This document shows positions 12,166-22,540 of a DNA stretch of 64,000 nucleotides, one piece after another; positions within the stretch are counted from its first letter, which is position 1, and the number at the start of each line of letters is the position of its first letter. The stretch covers positions 74,818,427-74,882,426 of the forward strand of contig OZ034968.1 of assembly GCA_964030785.1 (NCBI GenBank), in the 5' to 3' direction. Below the pieces are notes generated by a model that worked only from the letters and a program-made list of their open reading frames with translations, searched no databases and had not been told where the DNA came from. This stretch comes from Siderastrea siderea. Taxonomy: Eukaryota > Cnidaria > Anthozoa > Scleractinia > Rhizangiidae. The translations under genes and the position numbers were made by a program.

Positions 12166-12322
12166 TGGAGCTGAGAGGATACTTAAATCCCGAAAGAGAC
12201 ATGGCAAACTTCAATATCTCGTCAAATGGGAAAACGTCCCCATTTCAGAACGTAAATGGGAACCTGAAGAAAATATTCTGGATCAACGTCTTCTGGATGA
12301 TTTTCATGAGAAAAATAAGTAG
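12166..12322 (+). pseudogene. Chromodomain end of integrase, fused in frame to truncated RT (copy 1)
   Basis: The chromodomain signature is GKLQYLVKWENVP followed by KWEPEENIL. In chromoviral integrases this C-terminal domain guides insertion toward marked chromatin. Here it follows the RT start without a frame break, so the deletion junction near 12160-12170 preserves the frame. The ORF stops at 12320-12322, overlapping the next ORF. Confidence 0.82.
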
Positions 12323-12660
12323 ATGTAACTTACTACTTACTCTCTTATTGTTTCTCTCATCTAATTTAGTAGTCACAGCACAAGAAAGCTCGAGTACCTC
12401 TGATTATGACCTTACTATCCTGAGTCACTAATGATTTCTCGCAATCCACAAGCTATCATATTTTATCGGAGCACTAAATTACTAAACCTGTTTGTTGACT
12501 TGTGCACGCCTGATATTGGTCACGATTTTACCATTAATAACACTGCGATGAAGATAATCTCATTTTCTCAACGAGTTGTTAGAACAATTACGTACTGTAC
12601 AAAAGTCTATGCAGTGCCTTCTGTCCTCACACGGTTATACGTCCTTAATCGAGTGTAATT
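12306..12660 (+). pseudogene. Envelope-like ORF, N-terminal part (copy 1)
   Basis: The ORF starts with ATG at 12306, overlapping the end of pol by 17 nt in another frame. It begins with a basic stretch and then a run of Leu/Phe/Ser/Val that looks like a signal peptide ending near VVTAQ. A stop follows around 12428-12430, and the similarity to copy 2 (MISRN block) resumes in another frame at 12431. The copy is cut off at 12663 by LTR A. I infer an envelope-like glycoprotein from this signal peptide and from the fuller copy at 16127-18208. Confidence 0.55.
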
Positions 12661-12663
12661 CGT

Positions 12664-13108
12664 ATGTCGCAAGACGAGTTGCGAAATATGATAAAGATGG
12701 TTAGGCATTTACAAGAATTAAAGGAAATGGCATTTTGTGATTTAAACTTGAGTGAGCCCCCCTTTTGGGGCGAATGAATCTGGGGCCTATTTGCTCGGGT
12801 GCTGACATCACGAAGATAACCTAAGAAAGTGGCAGTATCATGCACGAAATATTTCCGCCTGTGAGGCGTTGAAGTGGTGGGGGCAGAAAAGTATGACGTT
12901 CGGTGTGGACTTAAAATATAACACAAGGAAAGCTGTTTTAGTGTTAAAACTGTAAAACGAAGAAAGTTGTGAAAATTGAAGGTTCTAGAACACTCTAGAA
13001 AGACACGGAAAAGCTATTGAGATATTATGTAACAGTTATAAGTTTTACATTTCGGAAGCGATAGTGTCCGATTCTATACACCTAATTTTGCATCTTGTGT
13101 TTTTAAGG
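12664..13108 (+). repeat. LTR A (truncated at its 3' side)
   Basis: It begins TGTCGCAAGACGAG and is collinear with the other LTRs for about 445 bp, then stops abruptly at a pol sequence. A heat-shock-element-like block (TTCTAGAACACTCTAGAA, one mismatch) lies at 12983-13000, 319 bp from the LTR start, the same offset as in LTRs B and D. The R/U5 end is missing. Confidence 0.8.
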
Positions 13109-13111
13109 GAT

Positions 13112-13930
13112 AAAATAGCCTCTCATGTACAGGATATGTTGGATAGAAACATTATACAGCCTTCTACGAGCCCCTGAACCGCCCCTGTGGTATTGGTATG
13201 TAAACACGATGGGCAGGACCGTTTTTGCGTTGACTATCGCCGCTTAAACCAGATTACGAAAAAGGACAACTAGCCCTTTCCAAGAATTGATGACACACTT
13301 GATTCCTTATCAGGGGTTAAGTATTTCTCCACCCTGGATTTACTTTCTGGTTACTGGCAGTTGGAAATGGATTCCTCCTCCCGTGGGAAAACTGCATTCA
13401 CTACACATTGTGGGTTATTTGAATCTCTTGTTATGCCCTTTGGATTAACCAACGCCCCAAGTACTTTTCAGAGGCTCATAAAATCCGTCCTTCGCGGTCT
13501 CAATTGGAAAATTTGTTTGGTTTATCTTGATGATGATATTGTTTTCTCCCAATCTTTTGATCTCCATCTCCAACATCTTCGCTTAGTTTTTCAGCGAGTT
13601 CGGGAGGCCAACATCAAACTGAAACCAAGTAAGTGCCATTTTGCCCACGGCCAAGTTAATTATTTGGGGCATGTTGTTTCATGAGAGGGGATCAAACCTG
13701 ACCCAAAGAAGATTAAGGCCGTTCGGGATTTTCCTTTCCCCAAGGCAGTTCGTGAAGTCCGTGCTTTTTTCGGCTTGAGTGGCTATTATCGGAAGTTTGT
13801 CCGTGACTATAGTCTTACAGCGGCACCCTTACATGATTTAACCAAGAAAAACATCCCTTTCACATGGTTAGATGCCTGTCACGCTGCTTTCTTTCAACTT
13901 AAAGAGGCTCTGATAAGCGCCCCCATTTTG
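13112..13930 (+). pseudogene. Reverse transcriptase of Ty3/gypsy copy 2 (several stops)
   Basis: This is the RNA-dependent DNA polymerase of an LTR retrotransposon. Visible motifs are IIQPSTSP, DYRRLNQIT, STLDLLSGYWQ, the MPFGLTNAP block, the catalytic VYLDDD near 13523, and NYLGHVVS at the thumb. The connection domain follows (GYYRKFVRDYS, APLHDLTKK). In-frame stops at about 13177, 13270 and 13681 make it non-functional. It begins directly at the end of truncated LTR A, so the 5' part of this copy is lost. Confidence 0.92.
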
Positions 13931-14330
13931 GTGTTCCCTGATTTTAACTTGCGCTTTCACTTGTATGTTGATGCCAACAATGAGGGCCTTGGCATGATCT
14001 TAGGCCAAATTCACAATAGCAAAGTTGTTATCGCTTATGGAGGGGTAAACTTAGCAACGCTGAAAGGAACTATAGTACGATAGAACGCGAGGCATTGGGT
14101 GTGATAGCCGCCATAAAACATTTCCAGCCTTATTTGCATGGCCGATCCTTCACAGTACATACCGACCATCAGGCTTTGCGGTGGCTTCTGAATGTTAAGG
14201 ATCCAACAGGCCGTTTGGCTCGTTGGTCTCTTTACTTGCAACAGTACGATTTTGATATTCAACATCGTGCTGGCAAGAAGCACACATGCAGACGGGCTTT
14301 CCCGACGCCCTTATGCTGCCACGATCGCCA
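13931..14330 (+). pseudogene. RNase H domain of Ty3/gypsy copy 2
   Basis: RNase H degrades the RNA strand of the replication hybrid. Visible are the first catalytic region (LYVDANNEGLGMILGQ), the IEREALGVI helix that follows a frameshift near 14045-14090, TDHQALRWLL with the catalytic Asp, and HRAGKKH near the end. A second frameshift near 14283 shifts into the ADGLSRRP linker. Two frame changes in one domain mark it as dead. Confidence 0.88.
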
Positions 14331-15300
14331 CCCTTGATCTTCCAGGGTTGCAAGTCCATAAAATCTTTGACATGCAACGAAAAGATCCTGACTTGTCAGA
14401 CATTATTTCATATCTTGAATATGAAGTATTGCCTTCTGACAATCGGTCTGCGCGAGCTACGTTGCGAGTCACTGATGACTATTATCTAGATGATAATGGT
14501 TTATTGTGTCATCTGTGGACTCCAACAGGCCGTGGCCGTTCTGGCATTCATCCTCAGTTGGTCATTCCTAGCGCTTTGCGTCACGAAATTCTGACCTTAG
14601 GACATAATGACGTCACTGCAGGCCATTTGGGTACTTTCAAGACTTACGAGAAGTTGCGATTGCGTTACTATTGGCGAGGTATGTTTAATGATGTACAGCA
14701 TCGGTGTTGCATGTACGTTCATTGCGCTTTGAAAAAGCGCCCATGTGTCACCAATAAGGCCCCTCTCCCACCCATACCCGCTGAAAATGCTTTTGATAGG
14801 GTTGGGGTGGATTGTGTCGGGCCCCTGCCAATCACCAAGCGAGGAATCCGATATTTAATCGTTTTTTCAGATTATTTAACTAAATGGCCTGAGGCATTTT
14901 CGGTCCCAACAATAGATGCCACTGTTATTGCCAAACTTTTTGTCAACGAGATTATTGGTCGGCATGGGGCCCCACGTACCCTTCTTTCAAATCGCGTTCA
15001 GAATTTCCTCTCTAAGTTGTTGAAAGAAATTTGCCGCCTTGTAAATCACAGGGGAAGTGTACACCAGTAGCTACCATCCACGAACAGATGGTCTGGTAGA
15101 GCCACCGAATGGTACTCTCATCCAGTCCCTTTCCATGTACGTAAGTTCCAATCAGAGAGACTGGGACGAGCACGTACAGTCAATTCTGCTGGCATACCGT
15201 GTCTCACCATCTGAAGAGACAGGTGATTTGCCTTTCTTCTTATTATACCGTCGCGCGCCTCGTTTGCTAATGGATGTAAGTTTTGCCACCAAACTACCTA
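14290..15300 (+). pseudogene. Integrase, zinc-binding and catalytic core, Ty3/gypsy copy 2
   Basis: The N-terminal HHCC region is present (GHNDVTAGHLG, then YYWRGMFNDVQ), but one Cys of the CxxC pair reads Tyr (YVHC). In the catalytic core the first Asp is kept (GVDCVGPLP). The second normally lies in LLSDRG but reads LLSNRV, so the catalytic Asp is replaced by Asn. The Glu is kept in YHPRTDGLVEPPNG after a frame change at about 15057. The enzyme would join cDNA to host DNA, but this copy cannot be catalytic. Confidence 0.9.
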
Positions 15301-16098
15301 TCACCATCCATTGCCGAACACCGCGCACGTGTTGCTGAGCATCTAGAGAGGGCACAAGAGCTGGCTCGTGCAAAAATTCAACGAGCACAACAACGCATGA
15401 AATTACATTATGATCAGCACTCCAGCTTCCCAGAGTACGAATTGGGTCAGAAAGTTTGGATTTATACTCCAAAACCGAAGAAAGGTCTTTCTAAGAAGCT
15501 TAGGCATAATTGGCATGGCCCTATGAGAATTAACAAAAAAATTTCTCCAGTTACCTACAAGGTAAAGTTGCCAAACAACTCTCGGATTGCAACTACCATC
15601 CATGTGAATAGAATTAAGCCTTACTATGACCCTGACGAAAGGCCAATTTCTTCTCCAGCTAAGGACGACCCATCAGCGCCCTGCCTGCTTGAGAATGAGC
15701 TACCAGACGACAGCTTTGAATCTCCAGCTGATTCAGCCCTGTCGCCGCCCACTGTCCCATCTGCAGATTGTGATTCAGCCCCACAGCCACCTACTGTTTT
15801 ACCTGGAGATCCTGATTCAGTTCCCATGGAGATAGATGCGACACCTGACGAGGAGCTTCCTTCTGGCAGTTCAGCATCACGTTCTCCCTCTGACGCTTTA
15901 CTTCCAGAGGTGCCATCTTCTCATGACATTTACCAAGTAGAACACATTCTCAAGGAATGCGGACGACAAGGGAAACGTCAGTTCTATGTTAAATGGCTTG
16001 GCTACTCCTCTCGTCACAACACTTGGGAACCAGAGGAAAATATCCTAGACCCTCGTCTGATAGTGGCCTTCCACGCCCGAAAGTCCGTCCAGTCTCCA
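15283..16098 (+). pseudogene. Integrase C-terminus: GPY/F module, Pro/Ser/Asp-rich spacer and chromodomain (copy 2)
   Basis: A long open frame carries the GPY/F-type module (HNWHGPMRI...VTYKVKLP...HVNRIKPYYDP). A spacer of about 100 residues rich in Pro, Ser and Asp follows, then a chromodomain (YQVEHILKE, FYVKWLGYSS, NTWEPEENIL) with all three aromatic-cage positions (Tyr, Trp, Trp) visible. Chromodomains bind methylated histone tails and steer integration. The frame runs on without a stop into the envelope-like signal peptide at 16190. Confidence 0.88.
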
Positions 16099-16126
16099 CG
16101 GCCTTCTGCTAGCATTGCATCTTTGA

Positions 16127-18208
16127 GTGCAGTATACCCTCAAAGACAGCCTCTGGGGATGTCTTCCAGAGCAGCCTACAATCCCTCTAAATTGCTGTAT
16201 TTTTCTTTTCTTTTGTGTATTGCATTTGCCCTACTGTCAGCCCCTTCTGTTCAAGGTGAGGCATATGATTCTACTAACCAACGAGTTTCTTTTTATCCTG
16301 AGTCTTTAATGATTTCTCGTAATTCCAAGGCTTTGTTTTCTTTAAGAAGACAGTTCTTGTTAATGTGCATGCTGAGTTTGCTTCCTCTCCTGATGTTAGA
16401 TTGCAATATGTGAATAATAATTGCTCTCGTACCCAGCATACGTTTTACAATGAAATTTTGCACTCCTATCGCGTTTTGCAGGGCGTTCTCAAACGACTTT
16501 CTTCCTTGCACGGTGTAACAAATTTGATTGAATGCGACAAAATCTTCGTCGTTTTTATCGATAGTCCACTGGGTTATCACCAACTATGATTTGCCCAAAA
16601 GCGTATCGCGATTCCCTGCTGGAATGCAAGGCTTGGGCCATCGATCATTGTTCAAGTCTAAGTCATGAAGAACGAGCGTGGCTTCGCCATCACTCACGCC
16701 GTTCATGGATGTGCCATGCTGGGGTTTTTGGCCTTTTCAGAGCCTTATACGAAGCAAGCGGTAAAAGCTATGAGCCTAATCATATTTCTAACTTGAAAGA
16801 ATCCCTTCACGATGTTTACGATAGTTTGGGTGATTTGCGGAATACGATCAAAGTCGTTAACGGCAAAACAGTTGTTTTAATAAAAGCAACAGATGAGCTG
16901 CATTCTAAAGTCGCATCACTTGCGAACTATCTTAAGAAGTTGGATAAAACGTTCATAAATTAGAGATAAGCTCTCAATTTTGATTTCATACGTTTCACTT
17001 GTAATGATGCCATGATTTACGAGTTTACCTCTAAACATACTAGCCAACTTATTCGAAGTCTTATTGGCATCATCCGCCTTTTTGAGTTGCAGGATGTCAT
17101 TAAACAATCCTCTGAATTACAGACCAAGGAACTCATTGGTTATTCTAACTTTCCCAGTTTTATGGCTGCTGATATAACTGCCCTACTTTCTACCCTCCTT
17201 TCTTTGGCCTGGACAAAAAAGGACTGCACACTGGTTTCCCTCTTCTTATAGAACCAATGGTTGATTTTTCTTTTTACGATAATGATAAATTGCTCCTTAA
17301 TATTTTGTTCACTGTTCGAGAAGTTCCTGATGAAAACTCATTTTGCACTATTGAATATGTGTTACCTCTTAAATATGTTTCTGGCACTTGTTAAACTGGG
17401 CCGATTACTCGCCATGATCTTGTCCTTTTGACTTGTCCGCATGATCGTTTTCATGATGATTCTACTTATTTATGTCCACAACAGGTTTTAAATCTGGCAA
17501 CTGCAGCGAATTTACTCGGCTTGCCGTGGACTCTTCTTCTCTTTTCTTCGTACTCACAAAACAGCATTTGATTGCGATGATTTACTTCACCTATATCATC
17601 TGGGCGGTCGATATTACTTAGCATCCACTGCTCGCAAGCTAATTATTACTCATGGAAAGAATATTTCCTCTATTATATTATCTCCTCTGATGGTTTATTA
17701 TTTTCCTTGCGATGTGAAATTCGAAGATCAGCGCACTGGCCTCCGAATTTGTCCAAAGCGTCTTACTATTGATATACCAATTTTCACTGATTCTACAATT
17801 CGTTACGTTCCTTGGCAGTACGTTCCTTGGCAGTATGCTACATAACGAATCATTGAAAATAAAACCTCTTGAACGCTTTAATAAAAGTGTATTGGATGCT
17901 TTGGACAAAACATTTAAATCCTAAGATCAAAATGTTGACAAAGAGCTCGAGAAAGTTAATTCAGACATCGCTAGCATTACAGAAACTACTAAAACAACTA
18001 CAAACGACGTCCTCACTTACCTTGCTTTTACAATGTTCCTATTTAGTATGTGTATCCTCATTTATCTTGGCTGCCGTTCCCATCACCAACATTTTTCATG
18101 TACTGTGCATTCCCCGGGGGGTGCTTCTGTTGCAAATCCAGAACAAACTGCGTTAGAAAACCTCCCCACATGTAAGGACTGTAACCGCCCCAGATGCTCT
18201 TCTGTTTG
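16127..18208 (+). pseudogene. Envelope-like glycoprotein gene of Ty3/gypsy copy 2, broken into several frames
   Basis: Proposed type I membrane glycoprotein. At 16190-16260 a hydrophobic run (YFSFLLCIAFALLSA) resembles a signal peptide. Open pieces follow at 16365-16589, 16586-16963 and 17012-17251, then shorter ones to 18208. The 16586-16963 piece is Cys/Trp-containing and then helical with a heptad-like Leu/Val pattern (about 16790-16950), as expected for a coiled-coil fusion subunit. Near the end is one membrane span (YLAFTMFLFSMCILIYLG, about 18010-18075) and a short cytoplasmic tail with CKDCNRPRC. Frameshifts and stops inactivate it. Env identity rests on architecture and position after pol. 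I cannot name the fusogen family. Confidence 0.6.
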
Positions 18209-18367
18209 AGTTCTTCAAATAATATTTCTTGTGCCTTAAAATTTCAACAAAAAATATGTATTTTGTTTTGCAGTTTTGGTACAGTGCCGATGTGACGTAT
18301 TTCCACGCGGCACCCAAGACGCAAGAATAATATAACGAAGACACGCATACAAAAAAAATCAATTGAA

Positions 18368-19045
18368 ATGTGTCGTAATTCAGTTTTTAATTTAGGCACA
18401 CGTTTTCGCAGAACAATTCAACCAGATTTGCCTCGTCCAGTTAGTCCATATTATGAGGCTCTTTTACGCCATGAAGTTGATTTTTGTTATTATTGTGGTG
18501 AATTTGACCCATCGGCTGCGCAAAAGGACAACTGGAGCGACTTCACTGCCGAGTCTTGCAAGGCGATGGTGCGATTTCTGTTGGGTTTGGCTGCCTTGCA
18601 GCATTTAGATACCGAACGCGTGCTTAAAAACAACCTATTGGTGGACGTGGCTTCGTCTTCGTTTTTCGGGCTAGTGCCCGTCACAACAAAAAGCAATCTC
18701 GAATGCTCGCCGTTGATGCTCTTCGAAGGTAGCAACAGTGACCAATTTATGTCGGCCATCATCAAGGACAGTGATTTGAGACCCTGGCTATTGAATCTGA
18801 GTGTGCGAGGAGAGAACGCTCTGAGATCGACTCTGGGCAAGGTGCGTAAACAAAGGAGGTGTGAATGGATCGACGACATCGACATGAACTATTTTTCTCG
18901 CTTTGTGAAAGAAGCATTACAAACCTTCAAAATTTTAAGGACTTGTGCCTGGCGACCGAAGTCGCAAATTAGCGAGAAGAAAGGGCCCGGACATTTTTTT
19001 CCAGGGGAGCGTGGGAAAGGATTTGTGAAGAGTTCACCGCATTAA
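18368..19045 (+). CDS. Unrecognised ORF between env-like gene and 3' LTR (225 codons)
   Basis: The open frame starts about 160 bp after the env-like stop. Its first 50 residues (MCRNSVFNLGTRFRR, then PYYEALLRHE and a YYCGEFDPSA motif) recur in degraded form downstream of the env-like fragment of another copy (26405-26560), so that part belongs to the element. The following 145 residues (about 18515-18960) are encoded by more GC-rich DNA that is absent from the other copy, suggesting an insertion or captured sequence read in frame. I recognise no domain. An Arg-rich frame follows it at 19043-19165. It may be an accessory ORF or the relic of a captured host exon. Confidence 0.45.
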   Translation: MCRNSVFNLGTRFRRTIQPDLPRPVSPYYEALLRHEVDFCYYCGEFDPSAAQKDNWSDFTAESCKAMVRFLLGLAALQHLDTERVLKNNLLVDVASSSFFGLVPVTTKSNLECSPLMLFEGSNSDQFMSAIIKDSDLRPWLLNLSVRGENALRSTLGKVRKQRRCEWIDDIDMNYFSRFVKEALQTFKILRTCAWRPKSQISEKKGPGHFFPGERGKGFVKSSPH

Positions 19046-19165
19046 ATTTACAATCATTGTACAGGTATTTTAGATCGCTCATTAAGTTACCGTGATCCTC
19101 GTCGTTATGTTCATAATTATCAACGTACTCGCTCACGCCGAGTACGACGCCATACCCCGTACTGA
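19043..19165 (+). other. Arg-rich short open segment
   Basis: The segment reads SYRDPRRYVHNYQRTRSRR and similar, ending in TGA at 19163-19165. It could be the original C-terminus of the preceding accessory ORF, shifted out of frame by the GC-rich insertion. RNA- or DNA-binding is a guess from composition only. Confidence 0.3.
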
Positions 19166-19551
19166 CATCTATTAAATTTTCTTTTGATGTTTTCATTTTA
19201 AAATTCCCGATTCATATGATTATTTTAAAAGTCTCACCTGTTTTGACAGTCCTTTCGATGCACCGAGGTTTTCTTTTCAAAATTAACATATTGCGTTCTC
19301 TTTATCCACTTGTCAGAACTCCATGGTGTTTGGTGTCTTCTTAACCGGTAATTTTTGCAGACGTTTTTGCTTTGTGTCTGGTGCGATGAGTTCTAGAGTT
19401 AGATCTCTATGATGAATGGATACCGCGCAGCACAAATTAACGAAATAGTCTCCCGGAAGCAACAAAAAGAGACTATCAAATTCACGTAGTTTTGACATTT
19501 GGTTTCTGTAAATATTGAATGGTTTTGTTTTCGAATGAGGCCATTCGAGCT

Positions 19552-19565
19552 TAACGGGGGGGTAG
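19552..19565 (+). promoter_or_regulatory. Polypurine-tract candidate of copy 2
   Basis: A purine-rich GGGGGGGTAG run abuts the TG of LTR B, the expected place for the plus-strand primer of an LTR retrotransposon. Confidence 0.5.
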
Positions 19566-20416
19566 TGTCACAAGACGAGTCGCGAAATATGAGAAAAATA
19601 ATTAAACATTTGCAAGAATTGAAGGAAATAGCTTTTTGTGATTTAAAACTTAAGTGAACCCCCCTTTTAAAGTAAATAAACCTAAAACCTATTTACCCAA
19701 ATATTTAGATGACAAAGATAACCTAAGAAAATAACAATATCATGGACGAAATATTTCAACTTGTAAAACGTTGAAATAGTAAAAGTAAAAACGTATAACT
19801 TTCGATGTAAACTTAAAATATAACATAAGGAAAGTTGTTTCAGTCTTAAAACTGTAAAACGGAGAAAGTTGTTGAATGTGACGGTTCTAGAACATTCTAG
19901 AAAGACACGGAAAAGCTATTGAGATATTATGTAACAGTTATAAGTTTTACATTTAGCAAGTGACAGCGCTCATTTCTATACACCTAATTCTGTATTTTGT
20001 TTTTAAGTTGTGAAACCTTTCATATAAATATATAACATATATTGTTATTCATTTATCTAGTATGTTGCTTCTTTAATATCGAAAAAACTTTTCAAGCAAA
20101 CTTAACTTTTCGTTTTAATCATATGATAATTAGTTTTTATCCTTCAAGATTGATGTCAAACCATTAGTATTTAATTAATACCAAGAAAAACTATAAAAAA
20201 GAGCAGAAAATTGTAAGTTTGAGTAGAAGAAGAAAGTGAGAGCGAAGAGTGAACTAAGAAATTGTAAAGGCAGAGAAGAAGAAGACCGCATTAAAAAGTG
20301 AAGGAAGAGTAAGTCTTGTCTAGTGATTGAACTACATGTATAGAAACGGTACTCTTGCAGAAGAAAAGCAGTTAGCTCTTAAATCCCCCAAGAAAAGGGA
20401 CAGAGTACCCTTCACA
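19566..20416 (+). repeat. LTR B (851 bp), 3' LTR of copy 2
   Basis: It begins TGTCACAAGACGAG and ends CCCTTCACA, so it has TG...CA ends. It shares collinear blocks with LTRs A, D and E, a TATA-like CATATAAATA at 20021-20030, and a purine-rich (GAAGAAG) region near the end. A perfect four-unit heat-shock element lies at 19885-19902. It follows a polypurine tract, so it is the 3' LTR of the element whose pol starts at 13112. Confidence 0.85.
19885..19902 (+). promoter_or_regulatory. Heat-shock element in LTR B (perfect)
   Basis: The block TTCTAGAACATTCTAGAA is four alternating TTC/GAA units with 2-bp spacing, the canonical binding site for trimeric HSF1. It lies about 120 bp upstream of the TATA-like box. 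Confidence 0.7.
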
Positions 20417-20460
20417 GGTATATCAGACGATACTACCAGTGTTCTACAGGATTACCATTA

Positions 20461-20862
20461 ACTATGTCTTGTCCTTACTCCTATCGGAAATCGCTTTACG
20501 AAGGCAAAGCATGGGCCTTAAAAACCTGTCAGGTATTAGTCCACACGAACGCCAGTGGTTACAAGATACTCAGCGCCATTGGAGGCGAAAAAGAAGCTTA
20601 CCTTGGGCATGTTCAGCCGGGGTGGTAGGATTACCCAAATCCTGTACACAGCATTCGGTGGTTCGTGTGAATCTGGAACTGATCTTTTTGGTTTAATTTA
20701 GTCAGCTGTTTACAAACATGTTACGTGCAACTGGTACTATGGAAAGTGAGATTAAGGCTGTTAACGGCAAAACTGTTTACCTCGCAAAAATCTCGGACAA
20801 ATTGGTCACCAAAGTCAATAACCTCAATCTTCACTTCGAGCACTTTATTCTACGTACTATGT
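20461..20862 (+). pseudogene. Envelope-like fragment (another copy)
   Basis: The translated start (MSCPYSYRKSLYEGKAWAL) matches the block at 16586 in the fuller env-like gene. A second matching block (AVNGKTVYLAKISDKL) lies near 20757-20805. Frameshifts separate the two. The copy ends where a LINE fragment begins. Confidence 0.65.
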
Positions 20863-21204
20863 AAATGCCGTTATTTTTCTAGATTTAAAGAAGGCATTTG
20901 ATAAAACCTAGCATAAGATTTTATTATCAAAATTGAGTACCTATGGCATTCATATAACTTTACTGGAATGGTTTAAGTCTTATTTGAACAGTCGCCAACA
21001 AAAATGTTTCTTTTAATGGTCCCTTGTGTGCTAATTGCTCTCTCAATTGCAGTGTTCGGCAAGGAACAATATTTGGTCAATTGTTAGCTGCCCATGATTT
21101 ATTTGTTAAACTTTGGCTGGCGAAAACTAATCGCCTAAAGACAGATGCAGAAAGCCATAATGGTTTTTCAATTTTTACATGGTCTCACTCCCAGGGTATT
21201 AAGT
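20863..21204 (+). pseudogene. Non-LTR retrotransposon reverse-transcriptase fragment
   Basis: VNAVIFLDLKKAFDK is the RT domain A motif of LINEs. LSTYGI, WFKSYLNSRQQK and VRQGTIFG follow as in CR1/RTE-like RTs. It is interrupted by stops. Its likely C-terminal part (22160-22400) lies on the other side of LTR C, and the YADD-type core between them is missing. Confidence 0.75.
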
Positions 21205-21210
21205 AATCTG

Positions 21211-22158
21211 TGTCACAGGACGAATTGCAAGTTATTTTAGGTTTTATAGAAAGTAAATAGTTTTTAGTTTTTATGGGTTCTAGAAAGTTCTGCTAATCAA
21301 TAACAGTAAGATAAGCTTATAGCTAATTTTAAGACATACTTATCACGCCACAACCTTTAAGTTTAGTCAGTGATAGCGTCCAATTCTATACACCTAATTC
21401 TGTATTTTGTGTTTGTAAGTTGTGAAACTTTTCATATAAAGGATTACTAGGAAAAAGAAAGAGTTTTTAGTTTCGTGTTCCTCGAATGGCTCCGCTTGTC
21501 GGGACACCCTGACTACAAGTTGGACACGACATTCCTCAATAGAGATACGTTTCCTTTCTAAAAAGTTTTAAAAGTGTTTTTGCAATCTCTCATTAACTAG
21601 TTAGAACAAACTTTGACTTTTAGGTTTAGATAAGTTCCTACGGGTATGAATAGGGCGCTGTCCTTGTTTTGCAATTAGCTAAAGTTTAAAGGTGACTTTT
21701 TAGTTACAACAACATATTCTTACATTAAAATTATACCGGCAAAAAGAACCTTGTAAGTTGTAGTATACATATTGTTATTCATTTATCAAATATGTTGCTT
21801 CTTTAATATCGAAAAAACGTTTCAAGTAAACTTAGCTTTTCGTTTTAATTATATGATAATTAATTTTTACCTTGTCAAATTGTTGTCAACCATCTACACG
21901 TAATTAATATTAAGAAAAACTACAAAAATAGCACAGAATTGTAACACTCATTCTCACACAGAGAATTGTAAGACACACACTCACTTTCACGCAGAATTGT
22001 AAGTTTGAAAATGAAGAAGAAAGCTGAGAAGAAGAAGACTCAATTAAAAGAAGTAAGAGAGTAAGTTTGATGTGTATTCAGTTTTGAAACGGTATTCTTG
22101 TTGAAAACAGCGAGTAGCTCCTGATTCCCCCGAGAAAAGGGACAGAACACCTTTCACA
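21211..22158 (+). repeat. LTR C (948 bp), probably solo
   Basis: It has TG...CA ends (TGTCACAGGAC and CTTTCACA) and a TATA-like CATATAAAGG at 21433-21442. It belongs to a subfamily with LTR F that lacks most of the 5' block seen in A, B and D, so its heat-shock element sits only 67 bp from the start. It lies between two pieces of LINE ORF2, suggesting that it inserted into a LINE. A clean target duplication was not seen. Confidence 0.78.
21278..21290 (+). promoter_or_regulatory. Heat-shock element in LTR C (three units)
   Basis: TTCTAGAAAGTTC has three perfect alternating units with 2-bp spacing, the minimal HSF trimer site. Confidence 0.6.
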
Positions 22159-22159
22159 C

Positions 22160-22400
22160 TGTTTACGTGACAAATTATTCTCTGAGAGACTCTGAGAGCA
22201 AACTTGCCGTTTCATTGCCCCACACCAACTTTTTGAACAACAGTTTTAGTTATAGTGGTGCGGTACTTTGGAACAGCTTACCTTACGACTTACGGCCAGC
22301 GAATTCACTTGACGATTTCTTTAATAAACTTACTGTCTGTGCCGGTTTTCAAAAATTTCCTCAAACAGGGCATTTCTTTCTTTTCTTTAATATATGATGT
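22160..22400 (+). pseudogene. LINE ORF2 C-terminal fragment
   Basis: The translation carries SFSYSGAVLWNSLPYDLR, the same C-terminal signature as at 1416-1607, in the orientation of the RT fragment at 20863. The two are probably one LINE copy separated by LTR C and an internal deletion. Confidence 0.72.
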
Positions 22401-22540
22401 AATTACAGCAACTTTTACTAATGAATTTTACCGTGTGTTTATAAAAATGAAATATGCTTGTTCTTGTAGTGTATTTGGTCATGCTTTAATTACTAAAATG
22501 TATTTGTCGTTTTTGCTTTTTGTCTCCTTTTTATACAGAC

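Noticed and set aside
18490..18885. 131-codon minus-strand ORF
   Set aside because: It is antisense to the longer plus-strand ORF, whose beginning is shared with another copy of the element.
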